DNA of 64,000 nt from Trileptium ribeirensis (GCA_030248225.1 JASANE010012024.1:1-64000); one strand, 5' to 3'. Counted from the stretch's first letter, positions 46,936 through 58,329 are shown. Notes: generated by a model from the letters alone, not told the origin. Translations and numbers: made by a program.

Positions 46936-48720
46936 CTACTCATTCTTTTCAAAACAATCTAGGTGAATGTTAACGCCACATTTCTTGCACATTTGTCGCG
47001 AATTCTTGTGACACAATCGACACCGCTTTTGGTTCACAGCTGAAACCAAAACATGCTCCGCAGAATCAAACCGCACGATCTTCGGTACACGTTTTCCGAC
47101 GGCAACGGATGATTTTGGCCTTCCGCCGACTGACGTTTCAGTGCCAAACTTGTGAAGGTACGCCCTGACGACGGCACGACGAAAACCAAGGTAGTCAAGC
47201 GGATTTTCATCGGTACCCGGAGAATTGCGATATAACTGCCATGCATTGTGGCAGGTGGTATCCAAACAGAACACAAAAAGTGGCCACCACCACTTTTTGG
47301 AACGAATCCCAACACGATAATTTGAAACATTTTGATCCATACGATCAACACCGCCCATGAACCGATTGTACTGAGATATCAAGAACGGTTGAGTGATGGG
47401 AGTTTTCTTGTTTTCCTTCCTATTCCACCGTTGAGCGGTGTCAACTGGATTCACTGCATCAATATTCGAGATGATGTAAACGACGCGGTTATCATTCCAT
47501 GCGGCAATCACAGCTCCACTGGTTTCATCAACGCAATAATCAAACGAACCGCGCTGCTTCTTTGCTAGAGTTTTTTGTTCAATAAGAGGACATTTTTCGA
47601 TGCGATTGACATTGATAGTGCCGGTGTATCCAATGCCTTTGTCACGTAGAGCATCTGTTAATTTCAGGGACGAAAAATATCTGTCTCCATACACTTTGTA
47701 TGGAAGTCCGGTTGGCAAGCATTGCAACAATTCAACCACCACAGCGCCGCCAAGCCCAAGGTTATCACGTGCGCGCTGGAACTTTGCTGCCCCACCTTGG
47801 TAAGGCTCAAATTGGTAAATGTATCCAAATTTGTTTGCTAAACACCAAAATTTATAACCAAATCTGATTGGTTTTCCACGAATGAACTGTTTAGCGCTGT
47901 GTCTACCATAATATGGAGCCATGCTCTCATCCACGCAGACGTGTTCCTCAATCATAGCGTACTTCACATTCCGTTCATTTAGCATGTTCATCAGAGGACG
48001 TACTTTCGAAAACCTATCTCCTTTTGTCAAGTTGTTGTTATCTGCCAAATGACAGTAGCGTTTCAGCGTCTCGAACCTATTTCGACGCATGGATTCAGCA
48101 ACTGCCTTCATCCATGACTCAGTTCCAAACTCCCACATCATACGCCATCGTGGTACGTTGATGTATCCCGAGAATAAGAGGATAGCAAGCCAACACCGCA
48201 ATTCATCAGGATTTGTTTCAAAAGTGTGATCACCTTTGAACGTTTGTGCATAGACGTTGAACATGTTTGCCAAATATTCCATGACTTCGTCGTCAAAAAA
48301 AAGTTCGAAATATGACACTGGATCGTCGCCGACGTTTGTAGGTTCCTTGGTGACATCAAATTGTGGGAAAACGGGCTGGGCATCCGCATTTTTATGCCAA
48401 ACGCGTTTTATGTTTGCGCTTTTCGATCGCTTTGGTTTAGTTGGGGCATCTTCCATGTCAGCTGATGGTTGATATTCGTCATTATCGTCACATTGTTCGT
48501 TATTACCGTCAAGCTCGTCATCAGATTCACCCACTAATGCAGTATGCACACCACTACGTGTTACCCGTGCCATCGCTGGTGCACGAAGTTGGTTTCCGCT
48601 GAGATTGTTAGCCGTTCCGCCGAAATCTTCATCTCCGCTGTCTTCCTCGCTTTCGAGGCCGTCGTTAGGTGGCTGGACGTATATGGTTGCTTCATTTATG
48701 TCGTCATCGTCTTCAATCAT
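46936..48720 (-). CDS. piggyBac-type transposase (DDE_Tnp_1_7 family)
   Basis: Catalyses cut-and-paste transposition at TTAA; in this family DNA is excised through hairpin ends without leaving a footprint. The first ATG is at 48720, giving 594 residues. The open frame extends a little upstream (GTG at 48729; TFTTEEVLA precedes the Met), so an unseen upstream exon is possible. Numbering from GTG, the acidic N-terminus (about 1-90) is followed by a Lys/Arg patch at 98-109, then the RNase H-like domain with D267 (EEHVCVDESMAPYYG), D349 (YKVYGDRYFSS) and D462 (FMGGVDRMDQN), the expected DDD triad. A Cys/His-rich C-terminus (C570, C573, H574, C581, C584, H589, C592) fits the zinc-binding end-recognition domain. 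Length is normal for the family, with no stop or frameshift. Confidence 0.95.
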   Translation of the reverse strand: MIEDDDDINEATIYVQPPNDGLESEEDSGDEDFGGTANNLSGNQLRAPAMARVTRSGVHTALVGESDDELDGNNEQCDDNDEYQPSADMEDAPTKPKRSKSANIKRVWHKNADAQPVFPQFDVTKEPTNVGDDPVSYFELFFDDEVMEYLANMFNVYAQTFKGDHTFETNPDELRCWLAILLFSGYINVPRWRMMWEFGTESWMKAVAESMRRNRFETLKRYCHLADNNNLTKGDRFSKVRPLMNMLNERNVKYAMIEEHVCVDESMAPYYGRHSAKQFIRGKPIRFGYKFWCLANKFGYIYQFEPYQGGAAKFQRARDNLGLGGAVVVELLQCLPTGLPYKVYGDRYFSSLKLTDALRDKGIGYTGTINVNRIEKCPLIEQKTLAKKQRGSFDYCVDETSGAVIAAWNDNRVVYIISNIDAVNPVDTAQRWNRKENKKTPITQPFLISQYNRFMGGVDRMDQNVSNYRVGIRSKKWWWPLFVFCLDTTCHNAWQLYRNSPGTDENPLDYLGFRRAVVRAYLHKFGTETSVGGRPKSSVAVGKRVPKIVRFDSAEHVLVSAVNQKRCRLCHKNSRQMCKKCGVNIHLDCFEKNE

Positions 48721-49061
48721 TGCCAGCACTTCTTCTGTAGTAAAGGTCCTGAAATTAGCGCTGTATACAACTAAAAGTTCAAAAACAGTACCTATGAGTA
48801 ACAGTTACATTTGGTGGCGACTCTCGTGTTAACTAATGCCTTAGCAAGTATCCAGCTATGATCATACATATAAATATCAGGCCCATTCGTGCCTAAAACA
48901 TAAGCTCCGGCGCCAGAGGAGGTAATCCAAGCGAAGCTGATGGTCTAAAAAGCAACTTACATCATATGTTTTATTATATGCGTTAACGTAGAAGAAGAAT
49001 AATGTAGTAGTTCACGGTTTTGACGTAGTATTATGACGTAACCATCACTTTATACAACTGT

Positions 49062-49096
49062 AGCCATTCATGCCCAGTGTTCCCAAACGGGACAGC
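49062..49096 (+). repeat. piggyBac right internal subterminal repeat
   Basis: CCATTCATGCCCAGTGTTCC followed by CAAACGGGACAG mirrors the left subterminal repeat. A shorter CCCATTCGTGCC echo lies near 48880. Confidence 0.7.
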
Positions 49097-49412
49097 GTTG
49101 AAACAAAGCTCTCCAGCCTGACGCATACGAGTTACGCAGCAAAAGTTATTATTGCATCGTAATACCTAACTGATCATCCCACAAGTTATCTACTAACCGA
49201 AAAGAAAGGGGTACTCCAACAGAAGCTATCTTACCTTTTCACTCGGCTGTCAGAACGTGAGCTGGAAGTTGACATGATTGTAGCCGCAGAAGAACGAAAT
49301 GACAAGCAATACAGAAAAATATACGCTGTATTAAACTAATATAGCTAGACAAACAGTAGTATGTATGCAAAGCATAAATATCTGAAAAGCAACAATATTG
49401 GTAGACACAAAA

Positions 49413-49440
49413 CCCAGTGTTCCCAAACGGGAACACTGGG
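49413..49440. repeat. 28-bp near-terminal perfect palindrome of piggyBac right end
   Basis: CCCAGTGTTCCC and GGGAACACTGGG are exact reverse complements around AAAC, 10 bases inside the right end. The left end has only one half-site arrangement, so the ends are asymmetric. Confidence 0.9.
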
Positions 49441-49677
49441 AAAAAACGGGTTAAATAAAATTTTGTTAGAATATTCTAATAGACTATTAGAATATTATTG
49501 TAATTTTTTTGTTTTTTGATATACAAGGTGCCCGTCATGGGCGATAATTTTAAATTTAATGATCTGTGGTGTAGTGCTACGCTGGTGGTATTATTGTTGC
49601 ATGGTTATCTTATAAAAATTATTTTTAGAATTCTTGCAAGATTTTATAAAAATTCTTAGAATTTCGAATGCTGCTCT

Positions 49678-49712
49678 AGACCCATCTAGCCTGTAGACCC
49701 ATCTAGCCTGGG
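49678..49712 (+). repeat. 17-bp direct duplication
   Basis: TAGACCCATCTAGCCTG occurs twice in a row, followed by a GGGTGCATATAAG sequence that resembles a TATA-type promoter. Confidence 0.7.
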
Positions 49713-49983
49713 TTTTGGGTGCATATAAGCTGAGATTATGTTTCGATTAGCGAGGCAGTTGCTGCCTTAGTTCGTAGAGTTAGTCGCAACGACGAGTACA
49801 GAGTAATTTGTCACTTTAATTTTAATTATATTCTCTTAGCTTAACTGTCACGCAGCACATTGTTATCTAACACTGTTCTAGCTAATCAGCAGTTATTAGA
49901 AGCTAAGACATAGCGCTAATTAAGAGTTTAACAAAATTTGGGGTTATTGAGAGCAAACGGGCAGCTCTAAAATTTTGCGTTTA

Positions 49984-50053
49984 GTGCACAGGGGTGCTCC
50001 GAAAAATTTATTGCTTGAGAGCACAGGGGTGCTCTGAAAAATTGATTGCTCCG
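49984..50053 (+). repeat. 35-bp tandem duplication with an internal stem
   Basis: Two units contain (G)AGCACAGGGGTGCTC, a GAGCAC/GTGCTC stem around AGGG, then TGAAAAATT(T/G)ATTGCT. The first unit has GTGCAC and so a weaker stem. Confidence 0.75.
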
Positions 50054-50059
50054 ATAAGT

Positions 50060-53000
50060 TTTTTGACTAGGTTGAGCTAAACTTAAATCGTAGCCTAGGC
50101 CGGATCGAAGGGTCCACGTTGTTTCTTATAACTTGCTCGAGCGTTAATATTAATTTATTATTTGGATCTTTAGATCTACCTTGCCAATTCAAACAATTTA
50201 TTACTTCATTGCCGTACTATTGTTTACCTTAGTAATATTAGGTTGGGTACTTATTTCATTTGTGTAGTAAGTGAAGTCCTAGGTTCTGAGTGCTACCATT
50301 ACACAAGGTCATCGTTGGAAAATCGAAAAGTGTTATACCCATTAGGACTCGCTTCGCTACATAAATGTATAAGAATTGCCGATTTTACCATAGATCATGC
50401 CAAACATTAATTTCGTGAAAAGGTAGGCTTGACCCTTCTTGTTCCTGACTTCAAAGAAGGATACAGTCGTTACCCATATGTTCGTCGCAGTTGAAGGCAA
50501 AGGTATCTGTCAGCTAGGAATATTAGCATATTGTTATAGATACTACTGCGAGTAAGATGCACCATTGAACGTGGCAAATCAAAGATAAGGTATGTAATTT
50601 TTGCGCCGTGTGATAGATCATTCCATTCCTTGTTTTCTGCGCTAAAATTTAGCTACAACCACGTCTATAGCTCAGGTACAAGTGGAATGCTATTTGTAAT
50701 TTTGTACTGAGTCATTTCTGCCCGTCTTCTTTTCAAACAACATCTAGTTTTACATCAAGCCCGTGTCGAATTTTGTTGTTTCTGTCTATAACATTTTAAT
50801 CGCAAATGTGACGTGATAAATATTTCACAGTACATGAACCAGTGCTACGATAATAGCTGTGTTAATATATAAGCGATATTACTTTGTTAGCAACTTAAGA
50901 GGCAAAACATACAATTTTGTGCTCATTGATGCAGTTGGTATAACTGTAGAATGATTGGCGGTATTTGGTTTAAATCATGTCTGTGGGTATACCAATAAAC
51001 TGTAACTTATGTCAACAATATTTTCCTAACATAGTCTAAACTAAGAATAGCTAAAATTAATATTTTGGAACAACATTCAAGTATATTTTCACGATCAGAT
51101 CAAGATAGAGGTACTTGTTTATGATGTATGTTATGGTTTCGAAATAGATAGTCCATTTTGCTCAAATTTTTACTATAAATGTTTCGTTTCGTTGATTTCA
51201 TTCCGATATTCAGAAACTCCTATATTTTTTGTAATACTTAAAACTGCTGAAAACATTTCCGGACCAGAATCGATCAAATAGCGATGTTATTGTCTGTAGT
51301 TTTACAAAGAGTACTAAAATTTGTTTAATCCTGTAAGTTTGAATGATTAATATTCCTCAAGTGAGTTCATTAGTTTTCCGCTTATTGGTTTTTGGATATA
51401 ACTACTATCCACTGCTTGATCCGGCTAGCACTGGCGGATCCTGAAATTTTTGACACCGACTTGACAAGTAGACGGTACGTACGTTTATTAATTTTTTGTA
51501 AAATTTTTGATGGTTCAACTTTAGGTCTCGAGCCCAACTGCCTCCTATGAATACGATATTGCTGGCTAGCCAATATTCAAAAGCAAAACAAAACATAAGC
51601 CCAGCGGTCTTAGATCATCATCTAGAATACATCTATTCAGTAATCAAAACGAAAGCTTACATTGTGTCCAACAGTGCTCGATCCAATAACATTTATTGAA
51701 AATCAGCAATAAGCTTGATTCTGTCTCTACAACTCGGCCAATTTATTTGTTGTCATATCCCAACTTCCGTTTTGCCATTTAGTGCGCTAACTTCTAGATT
51801 CGGTTACTGTACTATTTTTGTCTCAAACTTTGTATTATTTATTATTTTTGTATTATTTTTGACTAAAACTAGAACCAGCATCTCTTTAAAAATGAAGGAT
51901 AGTCTATAACAGTATTTATCCGTGAAAATATAGTCCCTTGGCGGTGCCGCTTTCTACTTTTCATTATGTCCAAGCTAAAATGGTGCTACGTCTACAGTTA
52001 AACGATTTTTTATTCATTTTTGAATCATATCTTGTGACCGTTAGTATATGGTTGTTTTTATTGCTCAGGTAGATGTTTACGACCACCGATTTTTGTTTTG
52101 CAATTGTTTGTTTTCAAATTCTTTGCAAACATCACATATTAAAGACCAATTTTTGCAATAATCGGAAAGTCGCTACCAATTTGCTTCTATATAATACTGT
52201 AATTTACGTATTTCCAATTGCTTATTTTGTCTCTGTAAATTATTATTGTTCGCAGAAACACACGTTTTTGTATTTAATGTAAAGCTTTAAGAAAATGAAT
52301 GATAATCCTTAATACTTGCCTTGTGGCAAGTATGGTCGCGAGGCCGAATATTGCAAGAAAATCAACGTGTCCAGTAAAGAACAAGCTGACCTTCCAGTGG
52401 GCCTATGCAGGTAGTATTATGATAAAATCGTACCAGTACTATAACAAATATATGCAAACGCTATATATATCACGGATCCAGCCGTAAAATAATATTTATA
52501 TTTCATTTGAACAAAATTTCCAGAAAGGTAGAGAAAATTGGACTCTATAATCAGCCATCCAATGACCACTTTAACATATTGTCCAGGTCTTACCACCACG
52601 ATCGTAGGAAAAAACATTTCATGTGTTCTTATTTCTATGATATATCATATAAATAATCAGCGTCCTGTAATAATCGTTAGTATATATCGTATTAGAGCAA
52701 TACCGCTGAAAATATATTAATCCTAAAGGCATTAGAACCGGTTATTTCAATGTTCTATCATCTGCTGCTGCGTCTGTAGCGACGGCTTGAAGATCTATAT
52801 CCGTTTATTTTTGTTATTAATATTAAACAGTTATAAAATTGCCTTTTCAGAAACCAATTTTTATCAGACCGATATACTATTCAATATGTAAAGAAAATAT
52901 AAGCCTTAACAGTAATTACTGTAATTATTGTATATGTTTAACAGACATAATGAAATATTAACAATACCATGGTTTACATCAGGCCAAGCCAGTCTAATTG

Positions 53001-53600
53001 TACTGAACCAAGTTATGCACAAGCAAAATTTGTGTGCGCACACTATGGTTGATCCTTTGTCAAATCACAACCTTAATCGTGCGCAAATTCGAGTTCATAT
53101 GCTGACATCGGTTTTCGCAGCATGGCAAACGCGGAGAGGGCTGTGTAATCTATAAAGCAATTGGTGAACGTGTACGATTCTCCTTCGCACGTTTATCCGC
53201 GTTTAGTATAAGCACTCAGTGAAATGCGACGCTTAGCCTACGAGTTCCTGCATTTCTAATCGTTTTCGCGCACAAATAGAAAATGCGATTCGGGCGCGAA
53301 CATCAGTAATAAGATGGACAACTGACTTGACAAAACAACCAATGTATGCAGCTAAGGTTTGCATTATGCACTACAAATATTAACTCTGTCCACAGGAAAT
53401 ACAGACACGATTAACGAAACTACACAGCAAAAACAGTTGAATACGGTAGAACGCCATGTGCTACATAAATCGTGAAGATAACAAAGGGATAGGTTCAACT
53501 GCAACTTATCACAGTTTGAAACATGTATTAACTGTAATCTGACAAAAATGGCAATGACTTTTTCAAAGGTCCAGTGTATATGATCTAGAAGTAATCATAA
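50060..53600. other. no gene recognised
   Basis: AT-rich. Several short open frames (51382, 51715, 52073, 52928) have no recognisable motif. A weak tRNA-like pattern with GGTTTAAATC occurs near 50970 and may be SINE debris. Confidence 0.35.
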
Positions 53601-53620
53601 AGTTGAAAAATGCAGTGAGC

Positions 53621-55260
53621 GAGTGGAACGAGAATTTTCAATTTTGGCTCTGGAGGGGGGTTGAGGAGGTTCTGTCTGTGTGTGTCTGTGTGTGTCTGTC
53701 GCACCTGGATCTCGATAACTGTTGGGCCGATTTTGCTCATTAGGACCGCAATGGTCGATTTAGGTGCAGTGACGGAGCCCGATTTTTGAATTTTTTTCCC
53801 GTGGGAAAAGTTATGGGGCAAAACGACGTCATGTTGGCCCATTTTTCGGCACCCCCTCCAGTTTTTGCGACTTTTCTCAATAAGTAAATGCGGTATCTGC
53901 AAACTAATAGGCCTATTCCATGTAGCTTTACCAGGGCTTTCCAATGATATATAACAAGTTTTTCAACTACTTCCCAATCTGGAGTCTATAAGCTTATAGT
54001 TGGCGCCAAATTTCATATTTGGTGAAAAGTCGTGGGAAATCCACCTAAATGTGTGTTTTTTGTTGCTTTTAGTGTCTTATATGGGGTTTTCTGGGCAGAT
54101 AAACTCATTGCAAGTGTTAAAAATATTGTTGGGCAAATATTTTTTACACTTCTGGTTCATACTTGGCATAAAAAATGACGTTTTCGAAATTTTTGGTGAG
54201 AAGTCGTGGGAAAAGCACCTGAATGTGTGTTTATTGTTGGTTTTAGTGTCGGATATGGGGTTTTCTGGGCCGACAAGCTCATTGCGAGTGTCAAAATATT
54301 GTATGGCAAATATTTTTCACACTTCAGCTTCGGGGGATTGTTCTCACCATCCGAATTCTGGCTCGCAAGCGAGCTTCACTAGTCATATATGAATTCGAGT
54401 GGAACGAGAATTTTCAATTTTGGCTCTGGAGGGTGGTTGAGGTGGTCCTGTCTGTGTGTGTCTGTGTGTCTGTGTGTGTCGCACCTGGATCTCGATAACG
54501 GTTGGGCAGATTTTGATATAGCTCTTTCGAACCGCAATGTTCGATTTAGGTGTAGTGACGCAGCCCGATTTTTGAATTTTTTACCGTGGGAAAAGTTATG
54601 GGGCAAAATCACGTCATTTTGGCCCATTTTTCGGGCACCCCGCCAGTTTTTGCGAATTTTCTCAATAAGTAAACGAGGTATCCGCAAACTAATAGGCCTG
54701 TTCCATGTAGCTTTACCAGGGCTTCCCAATGATATATAACAAGTTTTTGAACTACTTCTCAATCTGGAGTCTATAAGTTTATAGTTGGCGCCAAATTTCA
54801 TATTTGGTGAAAAGTCGTGGGAAATGCACCTAAATGTGTGTTTTTGTTGCTTCTGGTGTCTTATACGATGTTTTCTGGGCCAACAAAATCATTGCGAGTG
54901 TCAAAAATATTGTGCGGCAAATATTTTTCGCACTTCTGCTTCATACTTGGTATGAAAAATGAGATTTTTCTCAAGTGTCGGTTTGAATTCTTTAACGTTC
55001 TTTTCACGGTCAATTTTGGGTTTTATTGAATTATTAAATTGTTAGTTCATTGTTTTTGTACTCGTTATATGATGTTTTGTCTACTGCATACGTTGGCTAT
55101 CAAAAGAGGCGGGCGTAACTGTGACTCATCACTCACGGTTTATATAATGCTACACCTGCTTACTGTGTGTAGGCTTTGTTTGTGTGTGCTTTCTACAACA
55201 AACTTCAGGGGATTGTTCTCACCACTCGAATTCCGGTTCGCAAGCGAGCTTCGATAGTAT
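53621..55260. repeat. 776-bp tandem duplication with 165-bp internal subrepeats
   Basis: Unit A begins GAGTGGAACGAGAATTTTCA at 53621 and unit B the same at 54397. Both continue through a (TG)n/TCTGTGTG tract, GCACCTGGATCTCGATAAC and TTACCAGGGCTT, and end near GGATTGTTCTCACCA and CGCAAGCGAGCTTC (54330-54375 and 55207-55250). A subrepeat with AAGTCGTGGGAAA and TTTTCTGGGC occurs at about 54014, 54190 and 54804. Minus-strand frames across the shared part stay open in both units (119 and 140 residues). Confidence 0.85.
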
Positions 55261-56132
55261 AGTTATGCAATTTTGAGTATATATATGGCTAATGTAATAA
55301 AATTATAAGTTTTTGTGGTAGTTAGTATGAGTCCATAAGGAAACAGTAACACTTTTGCGCACCCTCCTGGACGTCACGAACATTTTTGGCGTTTCCCACT
55401 CATTTCTGAGCCCCAGGTTGGAGGAAGGTCGATCGAACCGTCGAAAGTATGTCCAACTGACACCACTTAAAACAATATGATTCCACCCAAAACCACGTGG
55501 TCATTGTGTTTTAAATTTACATTTCGATTTGAGACAAGTGGTCCGTCGATAGTTCAAGGTCTGTGCGCTTAACGATGGTACATGGCTCCGGCGAAGAGCT
55601 TGGCGAGAGGGCCTCGTCAGTAGGCGAAGAGTCAAAATTGTTTAAAATGTATTTTTCCCTTAGAAACCATGCTGAAATTGCTAAAATTTCGCTTAATATC
55701 CTGTTGGAACTGCTTAAATATTGTTAAAAAGTCTAGAATGATGCAAAAATGTGGCAAATTCCTAGAATAGCCACGTCAGGCGGTGGGTGTACCACTTCAA
55801 ATGGGAAATATTGCTTTCGGAGGTCCGGTCCTCAGCGCAGAACCACCCTACGCCTATGGAATGAACACCTACACTAGAGTGTGAATACACAAGTTTACAA
55901 AATTTTATGCGATTTTGAATAATTTGGAATGCTTCGTAGTATATTACGGCATTCGAGATCCAGTATTCAAAACAACCTCGTTTCCTTCACTGATTAGTGA
56001 TCGCAAAATAAAAATTAGTGCGTTAAAAACTGCTCAAAATCGACAAATTATTTAACTCCTTTTTCGTGTCAAATGTTGCGAAACGTGTGATTGTTAACCT
56101 TTTTCTGACTTGTATTTCACAACAAACAATGT

Positions 56133-56632
56133 GGCGTTCACGTTATAATATCCCCAACGTTTGGAACCTACGTGCACCACACTGTGTCAGATACACTGTC
56201 GATAACAGGGTGTATTAGACACCCCATGTTTTTATTTATCTTTTTAAAGGTAACTAGCTAGAGGTATTGCCACTTCTCGACCGTTTCCAGCACATCTGTC
56301 TTCTTACAGTTTTATTGACAGTGTGCGGCATTATTTCATCAACGTTCATGCGGCCTAGATACAAATATCGAGAATTTAAAACACTCCATACAGCACAGTA
56401 GACTAATAAATCGCATTAGCTACAGACGGTGTTCGTTTCAGTTACTTGGCGCCAAATTGGTAGCTAAGGGTGCGTATGGCACTGTAAAGAAAAAACGTAG
56501 TTGCTAGTGTGTGTCGTACACTCGCAGCAATTAATTTACAGTATGAGTGTCACCCTGGTTGTCTATGTGGTAGGGTCGGGACTACAGGGGTACAAAAGTT
56601 CCAAACAGCGTGGACATTATAACGTGAACGCC
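56133..56632. mobile_element. MITE-like element with 37-bp inverted ends
   Basis: GGCGTTCACGTTATAATATC at 56133 is matched by the reverse complement of the right end at 56596-56632 (GGCGTTCACGTTATAATGTC). Similarity resumes with TTTGGAAC, about 30 of 37 overall. The interior has no transposase. No target duplication is evident. It ends 60 bases before the hAT element. Confidence 0.75.
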
Positions 56633-56691
56633 GCGCAAGAACGAGCTTATGTATTCGCAATAATGCAAAGAAGTACATAATGCGTAATTTT

Positions 56692-56699
56692 AAAATAAC
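56692..56699. repeat. 8-bp target-site duplication, left
   Basis: AAAATAAC directly precedes the hAT end and is repeated exactly at 57594-57601. Confidence 0.9.
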
Positions 56700-57593
56700 C
56701 AGGGTGCTTGTGGGGATAAGATTTCCATCCCCATCCCATCCGCATCCCCACCAAAAGTCCACGGGGATTCCCATGGGGATCCCCATCCCCGCCAAATCGA
56801 ATTAAGATCCCCGCCGATCCCCGTGGGATTTTTTATACCTATTCAATGAGTCAGTGTCAGACTTTTAGAATAGAAAGCCAGTTTATTGAAAACAATTATA
56901 CATATTTGGAATCAACTCAGTGGTGTAGGTCGGATATTTTTAGAGTTTTGTGCACCATGGCGACGTGCTGCGTGCAAGTTAAATGAAGTTCATGAATCTA
57001 CAGAACGTATTTTCCCTCCTTATGTGGTGGAGAACTCACTAAATTCAGAGATTGGAGAAGTATGAGCTTCTGAAGCGGGCCGCTCTGTTCTCTCCCTCTC
57101 TCTTCTTCTATCTCTATCTGGGCGGGAATATGGTGAAAATGAAGGAGCTTGTTAGCAACAACCGCAACATTAGTACAATGAATCCTTCCATGTGCATAAT
57201 GAATGAAAATCTACTATGGTCCACGGTGGGCGAACCCACGGACGGCCCCGTCGCCATAGGGGCCACGCCCGATTTTGTGGATTTCAGGTCAAAAATGTTG
57301 ATTTTGGGCCATTTTAGAATAACAGAATCACAAGAAAGCCGCGCCAAACGCGGAAAATTTTTTGCATAGCGTTATACCTGTGGAAAAAATTTTCATAGGT
57401 CGGGTCGGTTGTGGGGCAATGGCCCCCTGGCTACGCCTTTGGTTTGGTTGCCTACAAGCTGCAGCAAGATGACGACAAGCAGAACCAGTTGCCATGACAC
57501 GATCACATTCAACATAACAAACAACCGTAGAAAAATCCCCACCGCGGGGTGGGAATCCCCACGACATCATAATTTATCCCCGTAAGCACCCTG
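56700..57593. mobile_element. non-autonomous hAT transposon (894 bp) with 8-bp TSD
   Basis: The left end CAGGGTGCTTGTGGGGATAA and the reverse complement of the right end (CAGGGTGCTTACGGGGATAA) agree at 18 of 20 positions. The identical octamers AAAATAAC flank both ends. CAGGG ends and 8-bp duplications are diagnostic of the hAT superfamily. Many GGGGAT/ATCCCC units lie just inside both ends and may be transposase sites. The frame at 57052-57369 does not resemble a hAT transposase, so the element depends on one from elsewhere. Confidence 0.93.
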
Positions 57594-57601
57594 AAAATAA
57601 C
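57594..57601. repeat. 8-bp target-site duplication, right
   Basis: AAAATAAC, identical to 56692-56699. Confidence 0.9.
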
Positions 57602-58057
57602 AACACACGTAGTTAAGGATTTCATATATTTCAAAACCATTATGTTACATGAGCGTTCACAGATAATTGTATATAAGCGATAGATAACTTTGCTCAATCG
57701 TTATTTTTGTCTGCCTAAATTTTTAAACAGCTAAAAAAGTATGGCAAGTCAAATTTTTGGATGCTTTATTGGTACACGGTAATAACAAAAACTGTAGCGG
57801 CTAAAACCTGAGCTACTTTTATGTGGCAAGATATAAGTAATGCAACATGTCAAGTTTCCCTTGTAACAGTGGCGGATGGAAAACCTGACATAAGCACTTT
57901 AGGGCGAAAATTTGGTGTTCGCAGTTGTAAGCTCAGACTAAGCGTATGCTTAACTTTTAGACTTGCAGAAACAAAAACTGATACGATAACCTTAGGTGGG
58001 GGTGTAACTAATCGCTAAGCTTACATAAATAGTGAGTATAAACAAGAGTTAATTGGA

Positions 58058-58140
58058 ACCTGTGGCGTAGATGAGGCGATCTAATCTTGCAAGAGGGACG
58101 CCTGGGTTCGAGTTCCGGCTCGTTTAACACGTATCCAATT
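58058..58140 (+). repeat. tRNA-like SINE head, unit 1
   Basis: TGTGGCGTAGATGAGGCGAT resembles an A-box region, and CCTGGGTTCGAGTTCCGG a B box (GGTTCGAGTTCC). Acceptor-stem pairing is poor, so it is a tRNA-derived repeat rather than a working tRNA gene. Confidence 0.55.
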
Positions 58141-58214
58141 CGACCCACATTCGCCCCGCGACTTCGCAGTAGAGTGATGTAACGTCTCACTACGTTAGTG
58201 TAAATAGAGTTGGT

Positions 58215-58325
58215 ATGTCACGAGTTGGCTGGAGAATGCGGTACAGTTGTAGCGCTCTGCCTTGCACGCCAGACTCCCGGGTTCGAATCTTAGCTGGTTC
58301 TTCGTAAAATCTCTCGTGGGTCATT
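58215..58325 (+). repeat. tRNA-like SINE head, unit 2 (tRNA-Ala-like)
   Basis: TAGCGCTCTGCCTTGCACGC followed by CCCGGGTTCGAATC reads like a tRNA-Ala(UGC) anticodon arm and T arm. The D-arm region (GTACAGTTGTAGCGC) is partial. The non-tRNA tail starts near 58300. The tandem placement with unit 1 suggests a dimeric SINE. Confidence 0.6.
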
Positions 58326-58329
58326 TCAA

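Larger units (their letters stand above)
46660..49450 (-). mobile_element. complete piggyBac-family DNA transposon (2,791 bp)
   Basis: Bounded on both sides by TTAA. The left end CCCGGTTTTGCCC and the reverse complement of the right end, CCCGTTTTTTCCC, match at 11 of 13 positions. Subterminal sites repeat a CCCAGTGTTCCC-(AAAC or GTTT)-GGGA core: 46791-46820 on the left (inverted) and 49062-49096 and 49413-49440 on the right. One open transposase gene fills the middle on the minus strand. With intact ends, target duplication and gene, the element has the look of a recent or still mobile insertion. Confidence 0.93.

Noticed and set aside
47034..48832. Other open frames on both strands within the piggyBac transposase
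   Set aside because: They are shadows of the real transposase frame.
58215..58300. Functional tRNA-Ala gene
   Set aside because: The anticodon and T arms look good, but the acceptor stem and D arm do not pair convincingly and a SINE-like tail follows.
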